Source of the DNA: Alkalimarinus sediminis
GTDB lineage: Bacteria; Pseudomonadota; Gammaproteobacteria; Pseudomonadales; Oleiphilaceae
Assembly: GCF_026427595.1 (NCBI RefSeq)
Contig: NZ_CP101527.1
Location: 3,901,001 to 3,965,000 of the forward strand
Direction of reading: 5' to 3'
Length of the DNA stretch: 64,000 nucleotides
Part shown: piece by piece, positions 46,486 to 54,652 of the stretch
Position numbering within the stretch: the first letter of the stretch is position 1
How the letters are laid out: the number at the start of each line of letters is the position of its first letter
Translations under genes and position numbers: made by a program
The notes under the pieces: model-generated
What the model saw: the letters and a program-made list of their open reading frames with translations, nothing else
What the model was told of the DNA's origin: nothing
The model's database searches: none

Positions 46486-47019
46486 ATGAGAAAGCCGCTC
46501 ACTCGATGGTTGATTATGAGCCTAATGCTATCGTTCTCAACGATCCTTATCGCTTCAACTGAAAAACCCTTAGAAGTAAAAACAGTACCTGGTATTCACT
46601 TTTTTTATGGCGAATACTCACTTTCAAATAAAGACATGCACAAACAAGGCGATAAGATCGCTGAAAAAACGGCCTATACCATCGCAACCAAAACCCCAAC
46701 GGTATTGAGTGGACCTTTTACCTACATTTTTGAGAATGTTGAGTCATTTGACCCCTCTACAATCAACGCACAAATCGGCTGGCCTGTAGAGAAATCAATA
46801 GAGGGTGTCGGGTCATATCAATTTAAAGAGGTAAAACCACTAAAAAGCGTCAGCTACATTCACGAAGGTGCCCATACAGAACTGCCTAACAAATGGAAGA
46901 AGCTCGTCACTCAGGCCATCGCTGAAGGCCATAAAATAACAGGCGAAGGGCGAACGCTCATCAGGTTATCTGGAGCCAATGGCGATGTTATCGCTGAGCT
47001 ACAACTGGGTATTCAGTAA
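46486..47019 (+). CDS. Exported GyrI-like small-molecule-binding domain protein
   Basis: A 177-residue precursor with a signal peptide or anchor (WLIMSLMLSFSTILIAS, about 8-24). The mature part has the order of GyrI-like/AraC effector-binding domains: FENVESFDPSTINAQIGWPV, GVGSYQFKEVKPLKSVSYIHEGAH, and GEGRTLIRLSG..VIAELQLGI. In such domains the conserved strands bind small hydrophobic ligands; here the domain is predicted to lie outside the cytoplasm, which is less common. ATG 46486 is chosen because CAGGAG lies 9 nt upstream; an in-frame TTG at 46480 is the only earlier option. Single gene; function unknown. Confidence 0.7.
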   Translation: MRKPLTRWLIMSLMLSFSTILIASTEKPLEVKTVPGIHFFYGEYSLSNKDMHKQGDKIAEKTAYTIATKTPTVLSGPFTYIFENVESFDPSTINAQIGWPVEKSIEGVGSYQFKEVKPLKSVSYIHEGAHTELPNKWKKLVTQAIAEGHKITGEGRTLIRLSGANGDVIAELQLGIQ

Positions 47020-47047
47020 TCGTACCTTTATCTCTCAATGAGACGGT

Positions 47048-47647
47048 TTAAACTGTTGCAAAGAACCCTTTTACACCGGTAAATATAATCTGCGCTGCGA
47101 TGGCAGATACAAATAAACCGGTAATTTTTTGCATCACCGATAGTGACTGCTGGCTAATAAACTTTTGTAGCCAGCTAGACGACAACAACATGATGCCAAT
47201 CGTAAATGTCGCACCAGCCAGAGCGACCAAAAACGACAACAACTGCAGAGCACTACGAGGCTCTGCCCCCATCACCATCAACACACCAATAACACCCGGC
47301 CCAACGGTTATAGGTATGGCTAAGGGTACAACGGCTATATCATTTTCAAACTCATTGGAGCTAACCTTACGGCTGCCGTTAACCAGAGACAGGCCACTTA
47401 AAAATAGAATAGAACCTGCCCCCACTCTAAATGCGTCGAGCGTGATACCGAACAATTCAAAAATATATTTACCAAAAAAGAACATCGATAAACAGCTAAT
47501 CAACACCGCAACCGTAACTTTAGACGCAGTGGTGCGTTTCTCCCGCTCATTCATATGACTGGTCATAGTGATAAACGAAGACAGCACAAAAAACGGCGTC
47601 ATGATAAAAAGCAATTTAAGATAATTATTGATAAGCACCGTTAACAA
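47048..47647 (-). CDS. MarC family (UPF0056) membrane protein
   Basis: About 199 residues with six hydrophobic helices. LLFIMTPFFVLSSFITMT near the start, AFRVGAGSILFLSGLSLVNG in the middle, and VVPLAIPITVGPGVIGVLMV afterwards are the family landmarks. The biochemical role of MarC proteins is not established. The start is uncertain: TTG 47647 has GGAG 6 nt upstream and is chosen here; TTG 47659 and GTG 47638 are in frame. It lies downstream of the yegD-like gene on the same strand, separated by a repeat-rich gap. Confidence 0.85.
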   Translation of the reverse strand: MLTVLINNYLKLLFIMTPFFVLSSFITMTSHMNEREKRTTASKVTVAVLISCLSMFFFGKYIFELFGITLDAFRVGAGSILFLSGLSLVNGSRKVSSNEFENDIAVVPLAIPITVGPGVIGVLMVMGAEPRSALQLLSFLVALAGATFTIGIMLLSSSWLQKFISQQSLSVMQKITGLFVSAIAAQIIFTGVKGFFATV

Positions 47648-47774
47648 TAGAGGCTCCAAACAGCAGAAAAGGCCAGATTAGGCCAAATAAATAGTCATTG
47701 AGAGGATAGTCTATTATCCCAATCAGTAAAGCGCCTAATTGCGCGTCCCACGATAACAGGCGACCAACCCCCGC

Positions 47775-47857
47775 CACCTTGTAAGAACGCCCCCCATCTT
47801 GTAGGAGGCCAATCTTCGTACCCTGTATAAGCGCCACTTTGGCGCGAGCTGTTAACT
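47775..47857. repeat. REP-like intergenic repeat
   Basis: The gap between the yegD-like gene and marC contains CTTGTAAGAACGCC, CTTGTAGGAGGCC and GCGCC-ACTTT-GGCGC (47831-47845), the last a perfect 5-bp hairpin. ACTTTGGCGCGA (47836-47847) recurs at 30051 and 37276. It appears to be a degenerate cluster of the same REP-type family, directly downstream of the Hsp70-type gene on the reverse strand. Confidence 0.55.
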
Positions 47858-47862
47858 GTTCA

Positions 47863-49227
47863 TTACCCAAACAGCTTCTCTGCCCACTTGGTTAAACCGG
47901 CGGTAACACTACCAAAGTGATCACCATCCATAATAGGTATATCGCCTAACTGTTGCTGAATGGCGTCTCGAATGACCGGTGACTTTGCTGTGCCGCCTGT
48001 GACATAAACCAAGTCAGGCGTGCATTGGGCTTGAGCAACCGCTTCTTTCATCAATGCAGATATTCTATTAAGCGGCCCTTGAATCGCGTCGGCAAACAAC
48101 TCTCTGGTTACGCTCTGTGCTAGCTCCGGTTCAATAAACCCTAAGGGTTGAGTGATCTCAAGCGCGTCTGACAAGGCAATTTTGCTTTGCTCACCACAAC
48201 GTACCAATTGATGATTCGTCTTATGCTGCTGCAAATCTAATAACCGATTAACTAACTCAACATTGCTGGCATCTCGACAAAGCTGCTCTAACAACTCTAG
48301 ATTGGCACGGCTACTGAATTCTACTTGAGCATTCACATCGTTGGTACGCACCGCATTCCAATAGGGCTCACTCGGCACTGCCAGCCCGCTTTTTAGTTTA
48401 CTGCCTAAACCTAACAGAGGCATAAATGCTTTGTAGCTGAGGTTAATATCCAGATCATTCCCCCCTACTCGCTGGCCACTGTGCCCTAAAAAATCATCTT
48501 CTCGGCTTACCTTGATTCGGTGTGATGGACCCATACGAACCATCGAGCAATCAGTAGTACCACCACCAATATCAACCACTAAAACAGTTTGGTCTTGCTT
48601 TAAGCTTGTTTCGAAATCGATTCCTGCGGCTAATGGCTCGTATAAGAATTCAGCCTGCTGGTAACCGGCTCTCTGTGCAGCTGTAGTTAAAATATCAATA
48701 GCCTGACGATTACTCTCTTCGCCGCCACTCCCTTGAAAGTTTACAGGTCGGCCAATAACGGTTTGTGTAATAGATTGCTGAAGAGAGGTTTCGGCTTGTT
48801 GTTTGATCGACTGCATCATAGCGGTGACGATATCCTCAAAAAACGCTACTTGTTCTTGCCGTAAACCACTGACCCCTAAAAATGATTTAGGAGACTTTAC
48901 AAAATACCCCTCTTCAGGAAAGTCGATATAGTTTTCGATCGCATCTTCGCCAACAAATAACGTCTTCTCTTGTTCACCGATATTCAGGTTGCGTCTTATC
49001 TGAGATGCTTGCTGAATAGCTGCAGATCGTTGCTGTATATACTGCTCTCGATCAGAGTCTGATTGAATATTATGAGCAACTGACTCACAAATTAGCCCTC
49101 GATCAGCGGCATAGAGCGTTGAAGGAGTGAAGCACTGACCACCCCACAGCGGCAACAGTTTAACCAATCCGTTATCCATAACACCCATGGCACAATTTGA
49201 ACTACCGTAATCAAAACCCGAAAACAT
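47863..49227 (-). CDS. yegD: YegD-type Hsp70 family protein
   Basis: A 454-residue Hsp70/actin-fold ATPase without a substrate-binding domain. FSGFDYGSSNCAMGV (phosphate 1), VVDIGGGTTDCSMV (phosphate 2) and VYVTGGTAKSPVIRDAI (adenosine) are present, along with the FLYEPLAAGIDFE segment before phosphate 2. The length and lack of the C-terminal peptide-binding region match E. coli YegD (450). The role is presumed chaperone-like, but no client is known. A 17-bp tandem repeat lies upstream of its start. Confidence 0.9.
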   Translation of the reverse strand: MFSGFDYGSSNCAMGVMDNGLVKLLPLWGGQCFTPSTLYAADRGLICESVAHNIQSDSDREQYIQQRSAAIQQASQIRRNLNIGEQEKTLFVGEDAIENYIDFPEEGYFVKSPKSFLGVSGLRQEQVAFFEDIVTAMMQSIKQQAETSLQQSITQTVIGRPVNFQGSGGEESNRQAIDILTTAAQRAGYQQAEFLYEPLAAGIDFETSLKQDQTVLVVDIGGGTTDCSMVRMGPSHRIKVSREDDFLGHSGQRVGGNDLDINLSYKAFMPLLGLGSKLKSGLAVPSEPYWNAVRTNDVNAQVEFSSRANLELLEQLCRDASNVELVNRLLDLQQHKTNHQLVRCGEQSKIALSDALEITQPLGFIEPELAQSVTRELFADAIQGPLNRISALMKEAVAQAQCTPDLVYVTGGTAKSPVIRDAIQQQLGDIPIMDGDHFGSVTAGLTKWAEKLFG

Positions 49228-49283
49228 GACGTTTACACACTACCTAAAATAAAAGGGTGCGCAAATTATCATACTTCCCAAAA

Positions 49284-49351
49284 CAAGCATAGGGGTGAAT
49301 CAAGCATAGAGGTGAAACAAGCATAGAGTTGAAACAAGCATAGAGTTGAAA
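49284..49351. repeat. 17-bp tandem repeat, four copies
   Basis: Four consecutive 17-bp units start at 49284, 49301, 49318 and 49335. They follow CAAGCATAG(A/G)G(G/T)TGAA(A/T); units 3 and 4 are identical and units 1 and 2 differ at a few bases. A degenerate fifth copy begins at 49352. The array occupies the promoter region shared by the divergent yegD-like and binding-protein genes, so copy-number changes could alter expression. It is not CRISPR because no spacers separate the units. Confidence 0.9.
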
Positions 49352-49434
49352 CAACTAAGCAGACCCCATTCCTTTTATCCTCTATACTTTCTGGTAGATG
49401 TTCTTTCTAAAGACAACAAAAATGGCTCAGATTA

Positions 49435-50175
49435 ATGCTTAGATCTTATTTAATACGCTGCATCATCACTCTTGCTCTACCAATAGCTTCGGCACACGCA
49501 GCAGCGGCAGAGATATCGAGAGTTATCATTACAACGTTCGATCAACCCGCTCCCCGACTTATGGTGACTGAGTTGGTGATGAAAGAGATATACAAAAAGC
49601 TAAATATAGAAATGCAGCTCGATAAGCACCCTGGTAACCGCGCGCTCTCTCTCGCTAATGGGGGTAAGTCTGACGGCGAGTTAATTCGAACTACCGCTAT
49701 AGAACGCACCAAGAGCAACCTGGTCAGAATTCCAACACCTATTTCTCAAGTCAGGTATAGCGTCTATACCAAGAAAGCCAAAGCTTTTGAAGTTAAAGAT
49801 TGGAACTCCCTTAAACCCTATAGTATTGGAGTTGTGAGTGGCATTAAGTTTATAGAAGAGCGTAGTGAGCTGTTTGATTCGACAGTTATCAGTAACCCTC
49901 AATCTCTTTTTAAGATGCTCTATCTAGAGCGGGTTGATGTTGCCGTTTTTACTGAGCTAGACGGTTTATTCATGCTCAAGAAGTTAAACCTGCATAATGA
50001 TATTATTAATCTTTCTCCGCCATTAGAGGTTGTGCCGGTCTATCATTACATCCATCGTAAACATACCGCATTAATAGACCAGCTATCGACATTGATGCAA
50101 GAGATGGAAACCTCTGGCGAGCTACAAGCACTTATTAGACAGTCAGAAAGCATGGTTATCGAATCATTGCCCTAG
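49435..50175 (+). CDS. Periplasmic SBP_bac_3-like binding protein, orphan
   Basis: A 246-residue precursor with a Sec signal peptide (about 1-25, ending AHAAAAE). The mature part shows the family 3 layout: LVMKEIYKKLNIEMQLDKHPGNRALSLANGGKSDGELIRT, IPTPISQVRYSVYTKKAKAFEVKDWNSLKPYSIGVVSG, and a C-terminal LIDQLSTLMQEMETSGELQALI. No transporter gene is adjacent. It is a second orphan of this type in the window (the other at 9943-10698), but the two are not close to each other in sequence. The ligand is unknown. Confidence 0.75.
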   Translation: MLRSYLIRCIITLALPIASAHAAAAEISRVIITTFDQPAPRLMVTELVMKEIYKKLNIEMQLDKHPGNRALSLANGGKSDGELIRTTAIERTKSNLVRIPTPISQVRYSVYTKKAKAFEVKDWNSLKPYSIGVVSGIKFIEERSELFDSTVISNPQSLFKMLYLERVDVAVFTELDGLFMLKKLNLHNDIINLSPPLEVVPVYHYIHRKHTALIDQLSTLMQEMETSGELQALIRQSESMVIESLP

Positions 50176-50258
50176 TACGATATTCTCTGCACCAAAAACG
50201 TCATCATTAATGCCTTCGCAAAGAGCTTTCACCTTAGCTTATTAACGTAATCAATTGA

Positions 50259-51749
50259 TTACTCTTTTATTCGGCCACGATTAGCCTGCATAGACATTAA
50301 ACAGTCCTTACTGCCGTCGCTCTCCATCGTATCGTTAATCAACACCGGCAGCAGCGGCAATGTAAAGTTCACCACACTTTTAACTGCACTTTTAAAAATG
50401 CCCATCTTCTTGAGTTCTATTTTCGGGTTATCAATTGAGCCTGAAAGACGCACTGGAACATCCTTACTCAACCATTGTAATTGCTTTGCCTTAGCCTCAA
50501 TCCAAATATCTATTTCTCGACTCAGCAGATTGATATTGCCACTGCCATACACCCTCAATCTGGACGTATCAAAAATCAAAGCTTCACTCGTTAGAATAGA
50601 GTCCGTTAAATTAAAACGCGCCACCGCACAATTTACCTTAGAGTCCTCACTTAGCCCTATCAGTAGCATATTAATAATATTGATAGCCCAAAAATCGAGA
50701 GGGTTTGCGCGCAATTCACTCGGCCAAACAGCCAACTCTATGGTTCCGGTGGAGGATACAAGCGGTTGATCGAGGTTAGTCAGCATGCCTTGCAAAAAAA
50801 TATGTGCATTCAAATGCCCATGCCCTGCCCCTTCAACGCCCAAATTAGACAAGATTTTCCCGTACTGAAGCTGGTTGACCTCAACCGCTAATGCGTACGT
50901 TCGATTCTTTGCTAGAGCAACCTCATCCTCCTCTAATGCATGAGCATCTTCGCCGGTTAATGTTAATGTAGTCGCGATATCCGCTTGATTGCCGGCAATA
51001 TTGAAAATTGTTGTCCACTCCTTTGATGCCACACCAAGTGATTTAAAAGGGTCGCCTTTTAACGCAATAGAAATGGGATACGGATCGTCATCATGCAGTA
51101 CGCCATCACCAAACAATTGCAGCGGAGAATTCCAACCCCATGATGCATCTATATGGTCAAAAACCAGATCTCCTTTTAGGTTTTTCTCGGGTACCAAGAA
51201 AGTCAGTGAAGCCTGTTTTAGTTCTATATCTTCGGCAATGAACGGGGGGAGTTCATCCGCTCGATGATTAATCCATTCAAGAAGCGCCATCAGGTCAAGC
51301 TCTGGAATATTAAGCTTCATCCCCTTTTTAATCACCAGATTCAGGTCTACCGTTGATAATGCTATCTTCTCAATCGAAATCTGCCGACCAAATAACGACC
51401 AAAAATCAAAAGAGAACACCCCCCGCTCAAACTGTAAAAAGGGCAACTTATCTGAGTCTCGTTGCTGCCAACGAAAGCCATCAATATTGACCTCAGTTGT
51501 CGAACCTAATGTGAACAGGATTTCACCATCAATGTGTATGTTTACACCAGAAGTAGATTCAATAGTCTCGCTAATATAAGGGGCAAAGCGGGTAAGTTTG
51601 ATGGTTAAGTTAAAGGCAAACGCAAGCGCCACCAAAAGCAATAATGCCAGTAGGAGTATTAGCAGAGCCTGGACTATCCTTTTCCCTATAAACAATGCAG
51701 CACCTTTGGTTAATGTAGCACCCGAGATCAATTTAGCACCCGAATTCAA
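50259..51749 (-). CDS. AsmA-like outer-membrane/lipid homeostasis family protein
   Basis: A 496-residue protein with one N-terminal membrane helix (ALLILLLALLLLVALAFAF, about 28-46) and a long periplasmic beta-rich region. APYISETIESTSGVNIHIDGEILFTLG matches the AsmA start, and RLRVYGSGNINLLSREIDIWIEAKAKQ with VRLSGSIDNPKIEL is the AsmA C-terminal pattern. The family is implicated in phospholipid transport to the outer membrane. The start is uncertain: TTG 51749 opens a segment with three hexapeptide repeats (SGAKLI, SGATLT, KGAALF), and a TTG 18 codons later has AAAGGTG before it. Its stop lies within a 16-bp palindrome (50247-50262). Confidence 0.8.
   Translation of the reverse strand: MNSGAKLISGATLTKGAALFIGKRIVQALLILLLALLLLVALAFAFNLTIKLTRFAPYISETIESTSGVNIHIDGEILFTLGSTTEVNIDGFRWQQRDSDKLPFLQFERGVFSFDFWSLFGRQISIEKIALSTVDLNLVIKKGMKLNIPELDLMALLEWINHRADELPPFIAEDIELKQASLTFLVPEKNLKGDLVFDHIDASWGWNSPLQLFGDGVLHDDDPYPISIALKGDPFKSLGVASKEWTTIFNIAGNQADIATTLTLTGEDAHALEEDEVALAKNRTYALAVEVNQLQYGKILSNLGVEGAGHGHLNAHIFLQGMLTNLDQPLVSSTGTIELAVWPSELRANPLDFWAINIINMLLIGLSEDSKVNCAVARFNLTDSILTSEALIFDTSRLRVYGSGNINLLSREIDIWIEAKAKQLQWLSKDVPVRLSGSIDNPKIELKKMGIFKSAVKSVVNFTLPLLPVLINDTMESDGSKDCLMSMQANRGRIKE
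51690..51743 (-). repeat. 18-bp tandem repeat, three copies, at the AsmA-like start
   Basis: On the reverse strand three 18-bp units, each with (C/A)(G/A)GGTGCT followed by an AT-rich part, encode SGAKLI, SGATLT and KGAALF (residues 3-20 of the longest frame). They lie between the possible start codons, so they are either a short protein repeat or part of the untranslated leader. Confidence 0.7.
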
Positions 51750-51991
51750 TGTCTCACCTGCGGTGGACGACTATACCATTCACGATAAATGTTCTTTATG
51801 ATATTTTCTTAATACCACTAACGTAAAAAGTCTGTAAATTTAACTGCTAATCATCTCAACCCATAATATAGTGTACCTGCTGTGAAGATGATATATCTAA
51901 ACGTAATAAGCAGAATACAGCGACTGTTTGACGCTACCGGCACAAACATCGTATTCATATCTATTTATAACGATACAAAGTTGACTAAATT

Positions 51992-53434
51992 ATGACTTTT
52001 CCAGCGTCCATTGTGACTCTTTTGCTATGCAGCCTTATATTGGCTGGGTGTAGTGCTGTGCCAAGAGAAGAGTACCCAGCTGCTGAAATTCCTGCTGAGT
52101 GGCAACAGCCCACGAGCAACCAACAAGCAAAGCCCTCTGCCTGGATCCAAGACTTCAATGACCCTCTGCTCGAAACACTCATACAGCAAGCCTTAGCCAA
52201 CAACCATGATTTAAAAGCCTCGGCGGCCCGTGTAGAAGCGGCATTAGCACAGGCGCGTATTGTCGGTGCTGATCTAAATCCCACTGTTAACGGCGGGGTT
52301 GATGCACAGAGGCGTCGTTCAAATCCAGAAAATAACGGTGTCACAAATAGTAATTACAATACAGACCTAGGCGTTGGAGTCGATGTTAGTTGGGAGATCG
52401 ACCTCTGGGGCCGGCTATCGAGCCGGGCACGCGCAGCAACGCTTGACTTTGAAGTCACCGAAGCCGAGTGGCGGGCGGCTCAACTCTCACTTTCCGCCAG
52501 TGTCGCACGTAGTTGGTTTAATCTGGCAGAAGCGCAGTTACAGCTTGATTTGGTCGAACAACGATTGAGCAACCTAAGCGACAATTTAATCACCATAGAA
52601 GAGGATTTTAAACTTGGCCTCAGAGGCGCACTGGATGTTTACTTGGCTCGGGCAGATGTCGCGGGAGAGCAAGCTCGGTTGGCTAACCGACGCTCAACCC
52701 TAATGAGTGCCAAGCGCACACTTGAACTACTATTAGGTCAATATCCAGAAGGGCTGATCAGCAGCCGCAATACCTTAACCCCCCTAAGCTCTCCTATACC
52801 TAGCGGCCTGCCGTCTGAGTTGTTACAGCGAAGACCTGACCTAATCGCAAATCAAAAACGGCTCGCGTCTACCAACCAACTTGCAGCGGCTGCACACGCT
52901 GACCGCTTTCCACGACTCACCTTAACCGGTGACATCGGCACTCGCTCCAGTGAACTGAGTAACCTAGTGAGTAGTGACTATCTCGTGTGGTCTGTCTTTG
53001 GTGGCCTAAGCGCTCCTCTATTCGACAGCGGACGCCTTGAAGCAGAAGAAGAGCGAGCGGTAGCTAATATTAAGGTGGCCGAGGCCAATTACAACCAAGC
53101 ACTGTTAACCGCATTTCAAGAGGTTGAAGAAGGGTTAGTAAATGAGACTCTACTACAGCAGCAAGAAGCTGCATTAAAGACAGCATCTGAAGAATCAATC
53201 GAGGCAGAAAACTTGGCCTTTGATCAATATCAAAATGGTCTGCTTGAGTTTATTACCGTTCTTGAATCCCAGCGACGCTCATTTGATGCTCAGAGTGCAG
53301 AAATTGATGTGCGCAATCAACGTCTGCAGAACCGAATCAACCTATATTTGGCACTGGGAGGCGCGTTTGTCGATGATTCGATGAATATACAAGGCGCGAA
53401 CTCTCCGACAGATGCCCATAACACAGAACATTAA
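51992..53434 (+). CDS. RND efflux outer-membrane lipoprotein (NodT/OprM family)
   Basis: A 480-residue lipoprotein precursor with lipobox LILAGC (Cys19). The sequence repeats the TolC-type plan: WIQDFNDPLLETLIQQALANNHDLKAS, ARVEAALAQARI, VDVSWEIDLWGRLSSRAR, then ELLQRRPDLIANQKRLAS and FGGLSAPLFDSGRLEAEEERAVANI. Trimers form the outer-membrane channel of a tripartite efflux pump. It is the first gene of an operon with an adaptor and a permease, 39 bp apart and then overlapping. Putting the channel gene first differs from the common adaptor-permease-channel order. Confidence 0.94.
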   Translation: MTFPASIVTLLLCSLILAGCSAVPREEYPAAEIPAEWQQPTSNQQAKPSAWIQDFNDPLLETLIQQALANNHDLKASAARVEAALAQARIVGADLNPTVNGGVDAQRRRSNPENNGVTNSNYNTDLGVGVDVSWEIDLWGRLSSRARAATLDFEVTEAEWRAAQLSLSASVARSWFNLAEAQLQLDLVEQRLSNLSDNLITIEEDFKLGLRGALDVYLARADVAGEQARLANRRSTLMSAKRTLELLLGQYPEGLISSRNTLTPLSSPIPSGLPSELLQRRPDLIANQKRLASTNQLAAAAHADRFPRLTLTGDIGTRSSELSNLVSSDYLVWSVFGGLSAPLFDSGRLEAEEERAVANIKVAEANYNQALLTAFQEVEEGLVNETLLQQQEAALKTASEESIEAENLAFDQYQNGLLEFITVLESQRRSFDAQSAEIDVRNQRLQNRINLYLALGGAFVDDSMNIQGANSPTDAHNTEH

Positions 53435-53473
53435 GCATTCATCGCGTCAGTTGACCGAAGGATTTATGAGTTA

Positions 53474-54652
53474 ATGAATCAGATGATCAAACAAAGCCTA
53501 AAGATACTATTACCACTATTGGTACTAACAATCTGCGCTATCGCGGCATATAAAATTAACGAGAACCCATCTCAAGCCCGCAAAGCCCCGCAAGCTAAAC
53601 AGGCAATATTAAGTGTCGATGCAACGCCATTAACTCGTAGCTCGTATACCGTAAGGCTTAAGGCTTATGGTGAAGTTCGCCCCAGAACGGAGGGTACATT
53701 GGTCTCTCAAGTATCAGGTACATTAACCAAAGTATCATCCAGGTTTCAAAACGGAGGTTTTTTTGAAGCGGGCGAACCGCTTGCTCAGATAGATGATCGC
53801 GACTATGTCGCCGCGGTAACCATAGCAGAATCAGATCTTATTCAAGCACAATTTGAGCTAGAAGAAGAGCGTGCTCGAGGCCAGCAAGCAGAAGCAAACT
53901 GGAATCGTATCGGCAAGGGAAAGCAAGCTTCAGAATTGGTGCTTCGCAAACCTCAGCTTGCTGCTGCCAGAGCCAAGGTTGCATCGGCTCGAGCCGCTCT
54001 CGACAAAGCCAAACTCGACCTGCAACGCACCGAAATAACAGCCCCCTATGCAGGTCGAATTGTTGACAAAAAAGTCGACGTTGGGCAATTCGTCTCAACC
54101 AACACCGAGCTTGCCGATATCTACGCGATTGATTATGTTGAGATTCGCCTACCGCTGAGTCCCCGCCAAGTTGAGTATCTCACTATACCAGAACAGTATA
54201 GAGGTGATGACCCGAAGCCAGCCAAAGGACCCGATGTAGAGATGTTAGCGCGACAGGGGCATCGACAATATAAATGGCATGGATTTATCAGTAGAGCCGA
54301 AAGTGCCCTTGATAGCAATAACCGTCAGCTCTATGTGGTCGCCCAACTCAATGACCCTTACCGCCAACGAGAAGATGGCGCTCCCCCGCTTAAAATAGGT
54401 CAGTTTATCGAAGCCACTATCAACGCCAACACATTAAACAACGTCTTTGTGATACCTCGCTCTGCACTCTACCAAGGTAAAACCGTAGTGCTCATTGAAA
54501 ACGACTTATTAGTACGCCGCGATGTAGAGGTTATTTGGACCGATGAAGAACATGCTGTTGTTAACCACAATTTAACCGCCGGGGAGTGGCTCGTAACAAC
54601 ACCCTTGGGTAATCCAGTATCTGGCACTCGCGTAGCTATTAGGAGCAAATAA
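53474..54652 (+). CDS. RND efflux periplasmic adaptor (MFP)
   Basis: A 392-residue membrane-fusion protein. One N-terminal anchor (KILLPLLVLTICAIAAYKI, about 9-27), then a lipoyl half (GEVRPRTEGTLVSQVSGTL), alpha-helical hairpin (about 100-170, ALDKAKLDLQRTEITAPYAGRI), second lipoyl half (VDKKVDVGQFVSTNTELADI), beta barrel and C-terminal membrane-proximal domain (VFVIPRSALYQGKTVVLIEN). It links the permease to the outer-membrane channel. Its TAA overlaps the permease ATG (TAATG). Confidence 0.94.
   Translation: MNQMIKQSLKILLPLLVLTICAIAAYKINENPSQARKAPQAKQAILSVDATPLTRSSYTVRLKAYGEVRPRTEGTLVSQVSGTLTKVSSRFQNGGFFEAGEPLAQIDDRDYVAAVTIAESDLIQAQFELEEERARGQQAEANWNRIGKGKQASELVLRKPQLAAARAKVASARAALDKAKLDLQRTEITAPYAGRIVDKKVDVGQFVSTNTELADIYAIDYVEIRLPLSPRQVEYLTIPEQYRGDDPKPAKGPDVEMLARQGHRQYKWHGFISRAESALDSNNRQLYVVAQLNDPYRQREDGAPPLKIGQFIEATINANTLNNVFVIPRSALYQGKTVVLIENDLLVRRDVEVIWTDEEHAVVNHNLTAGEWLVTTPLGNPVSGTRVAIRSK

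Noticed and set aside
47625-47870. 81-codon reverse-strand frame from a TTG between the yegD-like gene and marC, with a hydrophobic C-terminal part
   Set aside because: The first half translates REP-like repeats, the TTG start overlaps the yegD-like stop without a ribosome-binding site, and it overlaps the marC start. Its hydrophobic end alone is not enough support.
49284-49351. CRISPR array
   Set aside because: The units are contiguous with no spacers, and no cas gene lies in the window.
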